Shown here piece by piece: positions 1 through 9,576 of a stretch of 10,176 nt of DNA. Both the position numbers and the translations under genes were made by a program. This DNA is from Tetrahymena elliotti 4EA (lineage: Eukaryota; Ciliophora; Oligohymenophorea; Hymenostomatida; Tetrahymenidae): positions 1,685,400-1,695,575 of the forward strand of contig JH720298.1 of the NCBI GenBank assembly GCA_000231825.2. Reading direction: 5' to 3'. The notes beneath the pieces were generated by a model that was given only the letters and a program-made list of their open reading frames with translations, was not told where the DNA came from and did not search any database. Numbering within the stretch: the stretch's first letter is position 1; the number at the start of each line of letters is the position of its first letter.

Positions 1-764
1 CAGTAACCCCTGTTAAGGACTAAGGTTCTGTTGGTACATGCTGGACTTTCTCCACTACTGGTAACATTGAAGGTTAATGGTTCTTGGCTGGTAATCCTTT
101 GACACCTTTGAGTGAAGAACAAATTGTAGATTGTGATGGTTCTCAAGAACCTTCAACAGGTCATGCTGATTGTGGTGTTTTTGGTGGATGGCCTTATCTC
201 GCTTTTGATTATGTCATTAATGCTGGTGGTCTTCCTTCTGAATAAGCTTACCCTTACTGTGTTGGTACTGGTAGCTGTTATCCTTGCCCTGCTCCTGGAT
301 ACAATGCTACTTTATGTGGACCTCCTGTTCCTTATTGCAATGCTACTTCTTCCCCCTGCAGATAAGGTCAAGTTCCTATTACTGCTAGAATCGAAGATTG
401 GAAGGCTTTATCCCCTTATGAAGACAGCATTAAGCAATAACTCTTTGAAATTGGTCCTCTCTCTGTTGCTCTTGATGCCTCTTACCTCTAATTCTACAAA
501 AAGGGTATCTCCGCCCCTAAATTCTGCTCAAAGACCTCCCTCAATCATGCAGTCCTTTTAACTGGTTATGGAGTTGATAATGGAACTGATTTCTGGAATA
601 TTAAGAACAGTTGGGGAGCCAAGTGGGGAGAAAAGGGTTACTTCCGTCTTAAAAGAGGTGTTGGAATGTGTGGTGTCAACACTTAAGTTGCTACTTCAAT
701 CGTTAGCAAGACAGCTTATTCTAATAAGTTTATGGAATATGATGATTCTGAAACACCATATTGA
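1..764 (+). CDS. Papain-family (C1) cysteine protease, 3' part
   Basis: Partial gene, cut by the left window edge. The reading frame starts at base 3 and gives 253 residues up to the TGA at 762-764, in the ciliate code with TAA and TAG as Gln. All catalytic landmarks of family C1 are present. The oxyanion Gln is in DQG (codon TAA, 21-23), and the nucleophile Cys is in TCWTFS (39-41). The catalytic His is in [11 protein letters not shown] (546-548), and the Asn is in KNSWG (606-608), followed by the usual WGEKGYF. The mature domain is nearly complete, so only the signal peptide, propeptide and first few mature residues should lie outside. Three N-glycosylation sequons (two NAT, one NGT) suggest a secreted or lysosomal enzyme. 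One oddity is that the first Cys of the usual QGSCGSC is Val (30-32). A CGVFGG motif replaces the common GCNGG, and a Cys-rich insert follows (about 260-360). No introns are seen. The family call is certain; the cathepsin subtype is not assigned. Confidence 0.95.
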
Positions 765-1715
765 ATATTTAATTAGTATAGCTTTACTATAAACTAACTA
801 ATATATATGAATAGTAAATAAAATACCATCCATACATTTATTGTATGAATAAATAGTACATAACAATAACTACAAAAACAAATAATTAAATTGATTGATT
901 TTACAAATATTTCATACACATAATTCCAGACTTGTTTTCAACAGCTTTTCAATATTTTTTAAATAAAGTTACTTTCCTAAAAATGGAGTTATTATTTTAC
1001 TATTTATTTTCTTTTTTTATTTGGATTTAAACTTTTATTCATTTTTAAAATAACCCAATTAATTTCAAAAGAGAAAGAGGAAATAAATAAATTCCATCCA
1101 TAAATTTACAATTCTTAAATGCCACATTTCCAACTAGACAAATATATTGATTGATTCATTCATTCATTTTATAGATATTTATAACTTCAAATTTTTTTCA
1201 AGAAAACTTCTAAATTTTTTAGATCAATTACATGCCTAAAATACTTTAAAAGCAATATATTATTTATGTCTTATTTCTTAATAACAATTTTCTTAATTTA
1301 AAAATATTAATTTTCTTGAATACTTCTACTCAAAATTTGTATACCTTCCACCTCTACAAAAATCTTAGATTTTATTACTAAAATTAAGCTTAACTTTATT
1401 TTTTATCATTATATTTTAGAAGGAGAAAATAAGTCACATTTAATTGAAAATATTTTACATTTAAATGAAATCTATGAATCAAAAGACTTTCATTTATCAG
1501 AAATAAACTAAAAATTTAAAAAATAAATACACCTATTGTTTGAATAAGATAGTTTTTGAAAATAAAATAAAAAATTGTCTTAAATCATTTAAAAAGATTA
1601 TTTTTTGAGATAGAAATTTAAATATGAAATGAAGAATTATATTTAGAATAGTTTATGAGCATTAATATGAACACTATAAATTTTTTATACACAAAAGAAT
1701 ATTTTATTAAATTCA
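765..1715. other. AT-rich intergenic gap between convergent genes
   Basis: About 950 bases separate the protease stop from the MetAP1 stop on the other strand, so the gap must hold both 3' UTRs. AATAAA occurs shortly after the protease stop (about 816-821), though such strings are common here by chance. No frame with a coherent protein is visible on either strand. Two stretches around 817-950 and 1083-1210 share short pieces (CCATCCATA, TTGATTGATT), which is at most a faint old duplication. A short ATTC run lies near 1153-1168. Confidence 0.7.
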
Positions 1716-3547
1716 TCATAGAATTCCAACATTGAAATCAAGAGCAGGTGATGTAGAAAGTCTTGAAGTAAGGATTTCATAACCTCCTTCAGTAATAACA
1801 ATAGTGTGCTCGAATTAACTACTTCTTTAGCCATCAGCAGTAACCTATTTTCATTTTAACAATTTTTAAATATAGTTTATTAAACATATATTTTTCTTAC
1901 AGCAGTCCAATCATCAGGCCATAAGACATCTTGGTGAGTACCCTAGTTAATCATAGGCTCTATAGTGAAAACGTGACCAACTTTCATGAAATTAGCAGCC
2001 TTATTCTTGGGATAGTGAGGTATGGTTGGCATGCAATGGAATAAATGGCCAACACCGTGTCCACAATATGTTCTATTGATTTCCAAACCTCTTTCATGAA
2101 TGTATTTACCAATAACATTACCAACATCTCTATACATAGTACCTGGCTTACAAATCTTAATAGCTTCTTCCAAACATCTATATGAGTGTTCAACCTTTTA
2201 ATTTCAATAATTTTAGCAATGAATATAAATCAAAAATAATAGAATTTCTTCATTTTTATCATACTAAGCAACTCATTATTTTAATCTGATATTTGCTTGT
2301 CAAAAAAACTCTAAAATGAATATAATATTTAGACATTCTCTTAAACATTAAAATTGTTTATTCTTTTAAATTTTATCTTTTACTTTGATTATATTTCTTA
2401 ATAGAAATTCAGTAGAATTTTCTTAAATTATTTTAAATTGAATAAATAATTAATTAATTATTCATTACCAAGTATGCAGATGATTAGCTGACTTTACCGA
2501 CATGATAAGTTTCATTCAAATCTGTATGATAACCAAATTTATAAAGAGAAATATCTAAGTTTACAATATCTCCTTCTTCAAGAGGTCTGTCATCAGGGAT
2601 ACCATGACAAATAACTTCGTTAACACTAGTGCAAATACTTTTGGGGAAATTGTGGTAGTTAAGAGGAGAAGGATAAGCATCATTTTCAATAATAAATTGA
2701 TGGACTGCCTTATCGATTTCATCAGTAGTAATACCAGGTCTAACAAGACTATGACCTAAATCAAGAGCTTATCTGCCTATAATATTAAATTAATATATAT
2801 TTTTTATCAATATTAACTATGATTTGTATAAAATTTTATGTATTTATGCTAGCCATAAAAATAATGTTTAAATTATCTAAAATCGCCATTCAGTCAATCA
2901 ATTTATTTAAATAAAATTACCTAATAAAGAAACCTTTCTCAACTTTTCAATATCTTCAAATGACTTGACTTCAATAACTTTATTTGTGAATTTTGAGTTT
3001 ATTTCTTCATTAGGAATACCGCTAGAAGCATAATCTGGTTTTTTAATATGTTCAGGCACATACAATCTAGGGGATATTTTTCCTGGTCTTAAAGTACCCT
3101 ATAAGAATAAATAATAAAATTATTTAATTTCATGATAAATCTTTAATTTGCAATGAATGAGTAATTTATCATTTTAATCAATGAAAATATTACTGTGTAA
3201 CTGTATTTGTTCTTTGCAACTTCTTATTCTTCTTCTATATTTTATTAAATAAAAGCATTTAACTTTAACAATCCCTTTTTTAGCTATTTTATTGTTTATC
3301 TTGTCTATAATCAAATAAACAAATTACATTTCTTATGGAATAATTTATGAATTGGCCAAAAAGCTTTAAAACATTCTTAGGAGCAGAAATAAGAAGGAGC
3401 TAATCCTAACTTAACACAAGTAGGGCAATGCATACTTGCAGGCTTTCCACAACCAATAGTGCTGCATGATTACAAAAGTTAAGCTTTGGGCTTTTCTTCA
3501 GTAGTAGTTGTTGTTGTAGTAGTGGTATTTGTATCTTATACGTCCAT
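1716..3547 (-). CDS. Methionine aminopeptidase type 1, zinc-finger form (six exons)
   Basis: Removes the initiator Met from nascent proteins at the ribosome. Exons run 3547-3328, 3234-3194, 3098-2921, 2776-2469, 2194-1901 and 1844-1716. The five introns are all GT...AG, of 93, 95, 144, 274 and 56 bases. Joined, they give 1170 bases, 389 residues, ending at TGA; human MetAP1 is about the same length. Residues 8-16 are nine Thr in a row. A MetAP1 zinc finger follows at 28-71: SCSTIGC, HCPTC, FCSQEC and HKLFH, supplying six Cys and two His. The M24 catalytic domain starts near 130. Its metal ligands are Asp221, Asp232, His295 (YCGHGVG), Glu328 (TIEPM) and Glu359 (QFEHT). The active-site His204 (CHGIPDD) and His302 are also present. 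Four in-frame TAA/TAG codons fall at Gln-tolerant sites (for example Gln149, Gln333). Start chosen: the only ATG that precedes the zinc finger in frame. It converges with the protease gene and diverges from the relic. Product call is certain; splice sites come from reading frame and conservation. Confidence 0.97.
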
Positions 3548-4111
3548 TTAATTAATGCTATTTTACTAATTTAGTAACTAAAATATAATTAACTATCTAA
3601 TTTGCAAATTTAATCTGTATTTATAAATTAATTCTTTCTTTCTAAGTAAATCTCATCAATTACTAAAATTAGATTAATAGAGTATAAAACTTTAAGAGAA
3701 GCTAATTTAAGATTTCTAATCAAACAACCATCACAAATATGCATACAAGTGAAACAAACAAACAAATACTTATGTTAGACATATTCTTAAATAAAAAACA
3801 AAAAACAAATTTATTTATTTTAAAAAATGATAGAAATTATATTTTTTTAAAAATATTCATCATTTATTTTCAAGTAAATTAAAAACACACACACCCATTT
3901 TGAAAATAAATACATAAATATTTTTATTAAATTAATATGTATGTGAATATGTATTAAAATAATATTTTTACATAATCATTCAATATTTTTTATTTTTATT
4001 AATTTTTTCACAATAACCTTGAACAATAATTTAAATAAATAATAAAAAATAATGTAAAATAAGATGAAACTCAATTTCATAGAAAGAAATTAAGATTTTT
4101 CTTATAGTTGC

Positions 4112-4153
<42 letters not shown>

Positions 4154-4649
4154 ATTTTGTATTCTAGAGTCAAGAATAAGTTTTGTCTAAGTAATTTAAT
4201 TTTTTTGTTATTTTTTTTTCTAAGTAATTTGTAAATAAACTAAAAATTAAGGTTTAATTAAATTCGGAACTTATTTTTTAATTTATTAATAAAATATATT
4301 TTATTAGAAGGATGGTAGTCTTATTTAAAAGATTTGTAAAAATTTAATATCTACTTTGTTGGTTGTTCAACTTAGTATAATAAAAATTTTTTGTTTGAAA
4401 TACGAATTTTAAAAGTACTTAAAAAATCATTTTACTTTACATCATCAATAAATATAAAAAATATTTTTAACTAAGTTGAAAACTAAAATTATAGATTATG
4501 TGTAGAAAATAAAATACTTTAATTTGAATCAAACATTCAGTAAATTCATTTGTATTATTTAATATTTGTTAAACAGGTACATACAAATCAGTTTCCAAAA
4601 GATTTTCTGCATAAGATAATCAATCAAAAAATATTAAATCCACTTTTCA
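3548..4649. other. AT-rich gap upstream of MetAP1
   Basis: About 1.1 kb lies between the MetAP1 start and the first recognisable codons of the relic, so it should contain the MetAP1 promoter. No protein-like frame or RNA gene was recognised. The sequence is dominated by A and T runs, with a short CA run near 3886-3897 and one microsatellite (separate entry). No signal peptide or start codon for the relic could be identified here, so its 5' end is either lost or too decayed to see. Confidence 0.65.
4111..4152. repeat. CT / TTTC microsatellite
   Basis: A short CT run (4112-4120) passes directly into eight perfect TTTC units (4121-4152). It is a simple-sequence repeat in non-coding DNA and is likely to vary in length between strains. 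Confidence 0.95.
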
Positions 4650-6928
4650 TGCTTGTTCAAATATAATAAATAGAAATACTATGCTATGAAACTTGCCCAT
4701 ATAGATTTAATAGCTAACTAAGCTACACAAAAATGTTTGGCATCTCCAATTTAATGCTAAGTTTATCTTGTTAAGGAAATATAATCACGCTAGGCTATAT
4801 ATCCACCTTCTTTTGTTCAAAATCCTAAAGTTGGTTTTAGCTATCAAGTAGATGGAGAAGTCCTCTGGTTCTAGAATTGAGAATCCAAAGAAAGAAAATG
4901 ATGGAAATTTAAAAACATAAAATGAAAACAATAAAAATAACAATGGAATGACAGTAACTTCTAAAAATATTTATTAATAACGTTATCTTGCTGTCAATGT
5001 GTATGATTGCTTATTTTAATGTCCTCCTAAATAGATAGCTTTCCAAAAAGTTTATGGTAGTCTTACTGGCTATGCACTACAGATAAGCTATTTATTCGGT
5101 GTAGGCTAGCTAATATAATTAAGAGGTGATAAGTAAATCATCAAAATGCATATAATTACTTTAAATATCAATATTGATGATGATAAGAAGTAATGTAATG
5201 GTGTGTCAAATATTGTCCTCTTTTGTCATAATCTGTTTAAGTAATTTTATAGTATCTCTTTAACTTGCCATTCTAGCTAATATTTCAACTTGCAATCTGA
5301 TAAGTGTGAAGATGAATGTAAAATTTTTGACTCAAATGGATAATTTTGTCTATTAATCAAGAAGGAATGCAATAAATTTATTTCTATTGACTAAAAAAAT
5401 GTTGACAAGGTTGTCGTCCTGATTAGTATGCAGATATTGGTTAAAATCCAGGATAGTTTTTATACTCTGCAAGTTGCTCAATAGGAAATTTTTATTACCA
5501 AATGATAATAACGAAAAGATAACTAACTAACTGCTATGTTAATGCTTAATCTTATTAAATGCTATCATCTGAAAAATCTTGTAAAAAAAGCTGTGTTTAT
5601 TGTTAATAATATAGTAAAAAATTTTTTTATCATTACTTAATGCAATTTATTTTGACTAAATGGTTAATTGTATCAAGATAATATGATTGATCTTAGTAGT
5701 TATGCAGGATATTAATCATCTAATGGGATGTATTGTGTGGAAACTGTAGTCCTATTCTTGAAATTTTAAGCAATATGGATTCTTTTCCCAAAATTTGCCA
5801 ATAATGTCCTTAAGGATAGTACCCTAAAATATAACCAGTGTTTTAATTAAAAAGATAATAACTTTAGGAAATACTTAATTGAGTAAAAATCAAAAAATTA
5901 CTTTCTAAAGTGGATTTTATTTAATCACATTTGGCTATGATAAGCAAATAAGTTTAACCTAAAATGAAACTTTACTAAAACTTGATTAGGTACTTTCTCT
6001 TTTAACATATGGAGTCAAGATTCTTAAAATCTTTATTATGGATTATTTAGATATTTACTTCCTACAATACTGCTACTAACATTCAATAAGACAGTGATAA
6101 GCTTATGACTAGAACTAGCTTGCATTAGGTTCAAACAAGATTTAGATCATTACAGAGAAAAAGAAAAGTTGATTTTCTTTTAAACTTAATTTCTATTTAC
6201 AAGATTTAATAGCCAATCCTAATACTTCTCTTTAATAAGATGAATCAAAAGTCCCTAAGTTTAGCTCTAAATCAGATAGTTTCTTGACTAATTCAAAAGA
6301 TACAAACAACCCTCACATTGTTAGAGGTATTGGTATTGGGGATGCATCTGGCTAAACTGGAAATAACTGTAATGTAGGTATTTTATTTAGCAATTAGCCC
6401 TAATTATAAGCTGCCCTACTGGAATTACTGTGATGGATGCCTTAATTTAAAAAAGAAAATTTAGAAATTTGGAGTCTGAAACTTAAAAATGTTAACTAAC
6501 ATATAATATTTCTCCTTCCTAAATTTACAAGGCAATCTGCGTTTCGTAAGATTAAAATAATATCATAATAGTTAACCCTACAAGTCTAAATGCTGCTAAA
6601 ATCTAAATTACGTGTTCTTTTAAAAACAATTCTTGCCTCTGTTATGGTTCTAGTAATTACTAATATAAGAAAAATATTTTTTGTAATTCACAAAAACCTA
6701 CTGATCCTTGAAACTTTAACTAAAAATCAAGTCCACAAGTATTTGCATAAAACTTAGCATCTCAATAGTATTTACATATATTTTTGGCATGTATTTTTGA
6801 TTTTCATAATTAGGAAGAAATAAATTTGTTAACCATATAAATGAATTTTGACTAAAAGACTTAATATTAATTGAGAAAAATTTGCTTTTGAATAAATGAA
6901 AAAAAATACCGAAACTTTTTTAATTGAG
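4650..6928 (+). pseudogene. Decayed cysteine-rich surface-protein gene (paralogue of the gene at 9577)
   Basis: Protein-like sequence in the ciliate code hops between the three plus-strand frames. The approximate blocks are 4650-4680, 4682-4717, 4722-4877, 4870-5395, 5400-5600, 5640-5735, 5736-5893, 5830-6094, 6050-6180, 6173-6400, 6400-6888 and 6875-6928. In-frame TGA breaks it at 4878, 5403 and 6709. The first part matches residues 95-165 of the protein encoded at 9577: CLF, CYETCP, TQKC, VKE and PKV fall in register. Cys is replaced by Arg (4788), Tyr (4800), Gly (4833) and Tyr (4842). A second module at 5305-5414 keeps the CX3C, CX6C and CX3C spacing. CX2C motifs recur at 5736-5750 and near 5799. 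The part from about 6050 on is not recognised. It includes NNPHIVRGIGIGDASG (about 6308-6355) and a Cys-bearing stretch before 6709. Block junctions lack intron signals and some are one-base indels, so splicing does not explain them. The last block ends at a good 5' splice motif (GTAAGTAAG, 6929). Sequencing error is unlikely, as the neighbouring genes read cleanly. Confidence 0.8.
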
Positions 6929-8495
6929 GTAAGTAAGATCATCTATACAATAAATAAACACTTTGTTTTGTGTGAAATTTATGTAACATTATATAAAAGA
7001 ATATAATCTTAGAGTGTAATTTATCTATGAATATCTTAACATAATTTGTTCAGCATATTTGTCTATTTTATTTATTTTCAGGTTATAATTATTTGAATTT
7101 CAGGTCTTTCTTTTGAGTAAAAAAGATAATAGTAGTAATCTGATATGAAGTCTTATGAAAAAATGCATGTTCGAAATATTATTAAAATCTTTGTTCTTCC
7201 TTCTATTTTGATTTCAATCAATTAATTAATGTTTACTTATCTTATAGAAAATCTGATGATAAAGTCTTTGAATCTAATTAAAAATCACCTGAAATAAAAG
7301 ACCAAATTAATTACAGTTATTATTTTTAATAGCTAAATTAACAAGATTTATTGCATTATTATTAGAGAATAATTTCAATGTAAATTCTTCTAAATAAAAT
7401 AATATGTATTTTTCCAATTAACCTTTTTCTTTTCTTCATTTCTTAAGATTAAATCAATCTCTAAACTTAGTTATGGATGTAATAAACTAAAAATGTATTT
7501 CTTTTATCTATAGCTTTTCCAAATAAATCTGAACAAAAGATAAATTATAATCATACAATTAATTTTCTTACATATACTAATTTTGATAAAAATTATTTTC
7601 ATTATTTATTAAGAATAAGAATAAGAACTTTTTATAAATTAAAAATTTATAAATAGCATATACTTTAAACCTTAAAATATAGTCAGTAATTTATAGCTCT
7701 ACTAAAAAATTATTTTATTTTATAATTTATATTTTTTTACATAACTGAATATTCAGAACTAACTTTTATAGATTTAGTAAATACAGTATAGAAAATTATT
7801 CATTCAATAGTTTTTAAATAATTACTTAACTTACATAAAATTTCTTTATATTTTAGTATAATTTTTTGGTTAAAATTCCTTTGGCTGGCTGGTAGGAAAT
7901 CATAATGAAGTTAATATCTTGAGTTACATTTAATTTTAATATATCTAAAAAAGCAGAAGAAATACAATTAAATAAATGAATATCCATAAGTTACTACTTA
8001 GTAAAACTTTATTGATAAATATCGAATGATGTTTTTTAAATTTAAGCTAAAAAAGAGACAATGATTGTATATAAAATTACCTGAATTAAATTTGAGTTTT
8101 GATGATTTAGATTAATTTTAACTTTAATTTAAAAACAGGTAATTTTATTTATTTTAGTCGAAGCTGGATTTAGGAGAAAAAAAGTTTCAGAAGATAAAGA
8201 TCAAATTAGAGATTTTGTTATTAAGATTTGACTGATTAGGTTCATAGAATAAATCTAAAGACTTTAATTAAGTTTTGATTCTCCTTTTAAGATGAACTAA
8301 ATATAAACATGTCTTGAATCTACCCTCAATTTTATTTAAATTATTTTATTTCTTAAACTGTTCTTTGATAGGATTTAATAAACAAAGTTTAGAATAAACA
8401 AACATCTTTTTTATTTTTCAAATATGATTTAATCCAACCAAACGTTAAGATATCAATGCTTTTAACTCTTAGCAATTTTATCAAAAAATACAAAT

Positions 8496-8526
8496 AATCT
8501 TAATTTAAGAGCCTGAAATTAAGATT
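8496..8526. repeat. 11-bp perfect inverted repeat followed by T7
   Basis: Arms AATCTTAATTT (8496-8506) and AAATTAAGATT (8516-8526) pair perfectly around a nine-base loop that is GC-richer than its surroundings. G and then seven T follow (8528-8534). On the plus strand this has the shape of a hairpin plus a Pol III-type T run. It could also be chance in AT-rich DNA. Confidence 0.5.
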
Positions 8527-8774
8527 GTTTTTTTACCATAAATAAATAGACAGCAGTTTAAGAAATTATTAGATATTAACTAATTTTAACTTATAAGTAT
8601 TAAATTTGTGTATTATTTTTACATATATTTATTGATTATCATAGTTGGCTGCTCATATGTTTTATATTTTATTATATACAGTTATAATAAGAATATAATA
8701 TTATCAATAAAAAGAATTTTTTAAAACTAAACACTGCAAATTATAGATGGTAAAATTTTATTTTGTTACACTAA

Positions 8775-8799
8775 CAAACAAAAAATAAATATTTGTTTG
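8775..8799. repeat. 8-bp inverted repeat
   Basis: CAAACAAA (8775-8782) and TTTGTTTG (8792-8799) are exact reverse complements around a nine-base AT spacer, with a short GATT run just after. No function is inferred. Confidence 0.4.
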
Positions 8800-9282
8800 G
8801 TTGATTGATTGATAAAAAATTTTCAGGTAAAATATTAACTTGTTAACTAGAAGTTATTAATTTTTAAGTAGAGAGTAAGATACAAAATAAGATAGTAAAT
8901 TATTTGAAGATGTTTCAAAGTTTATAATACCATTTAGGATTTATTAGATTTTCTGAAAAAAAAAGTAAATATTTTAAAAATTAATAAAATTTTACAATTC
9001 AATTATTATTTAAAACACTTTTCATAAATAATTTTATAAAAAACTGCTATCCTTTATTACTTATCTTTGATTATATTCATTTTTGTCAAATTAATTTTGA
9101 ATTCAATTGAAAGAAAGAGAAAAGCTTAAAATTTATTTAATTGTAAAGTTTTGAATCTGTATTTTGGTATTGAAAGAATTGATTAATTGAGCGTAGGCTG
9201 TTTCGAATTTGATTTGAAACTTTATAATAGTATCAAATCAAGCTAAAATTCAAATTAAACTTTAGATTTCCAAAATTCAGGT

Positions 9283-9308
9283 TTTAATTAATTTTCGAAT
9301 TAATTAAA
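9283..9308. repeat. 11-bp inverted repeat with TTCG loop
   Basis: TTTAATTAATT (9283-9293) and AATTAATTAAA (9298-9308) pair perfectly around a TTCG tetraloop, about 270 bases before the start of the next gene. The stem is pure A/T, so chance is a serious explanation. Confidence 0.4.
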
Positions 9309-9576
9309 TTTAATTTGATGGTCATGAATAAATTATTCCTTGATTCTAAATTATTAAGAATATCTTAAAAAGCATACCTCAGATCAAAATCACATTATTT
9401 CATCATCTATTCTCAAATTGAGTGAAATCTATTCAATTTACCTTTTTTGATTTCTTTTGCTAGCTAATTAGATAAAAGAGCAACAACTTATTAATTGGGG
9501 TTTATGGTTTAGAACTATAACTAATAATTAAATTAAAAAATTAACTAAATAATAAGATTTTCAAAAGAATACTCTA

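Larger units (their letters stand above)
6929..9576. other. Mostly non-coding stretch with weak coding-like islands
   Basis: About 2.6 kb lack a gene that can be defended. An intron-like element opens it: GTAAGTAAG at 6929, then TTTTCAG at 7075-7081 and a second TTTCAG ending at 7103. G-richer islands that translate into mixed-composition peptides on the plus strand lie at 7106-7195 (a run of Gln, then SDMKSYEKM), 7232-7380 (KSDDKVFESNQKSPEIKDQ) and 8160-8225 (EAGFRRKKVSEDKDQIRDF). They may be exons or remains of the 3' end of the relic upstream. Between them the DNA is almost pure A/T and looks intergenic. The last part should carry the promoter of the gene at 9577, but no defined element was found. 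No tRNA-like A or B box and no transposase were seen. Confidence 0.45.

Noticed and set aside
133..792. Two medium open frames in the standard code (133-561 and 568-792)
   Set aside because: They are out-of-frame shadows of the papain-family protease, which is continuous in the ciliate code.
817..1210. Imperfect direct repeat in the gap between the convergent genes
   Set aside because: Only short AT-biased words are shared, so it cannot be separated from chance.
4650..6928. Programmed +1 frameshifting as in Euplotes
   Set aside because: TAA and TAG are Gln here, not stops as in Euplotes, and frame changes do not occur at such codons. Cys loss points to decay.
4650..6928. Introns as the cause of the frame changes
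   Set aside because: Several junctions have no room for an intron: homologous codons continue within a few bases (4680-4682, 4718-4721, 5393-5399).
8120..8160. Possible tiny intron GTAATTTTATTTATTTTAG after AACAG
   Set aside because: At about 19 bases it is shorter than any intron in the MetAP1 gene here, and no clear coding sequence lies on its left side.
9496..9506. TTGGGG, one unit of the Tetrahymena telomere repeat
   Set aside because: It is a single copy with no tandem neighbours, so there is no telomere or chromosome end. No chromosome breakage sequence was seen either.
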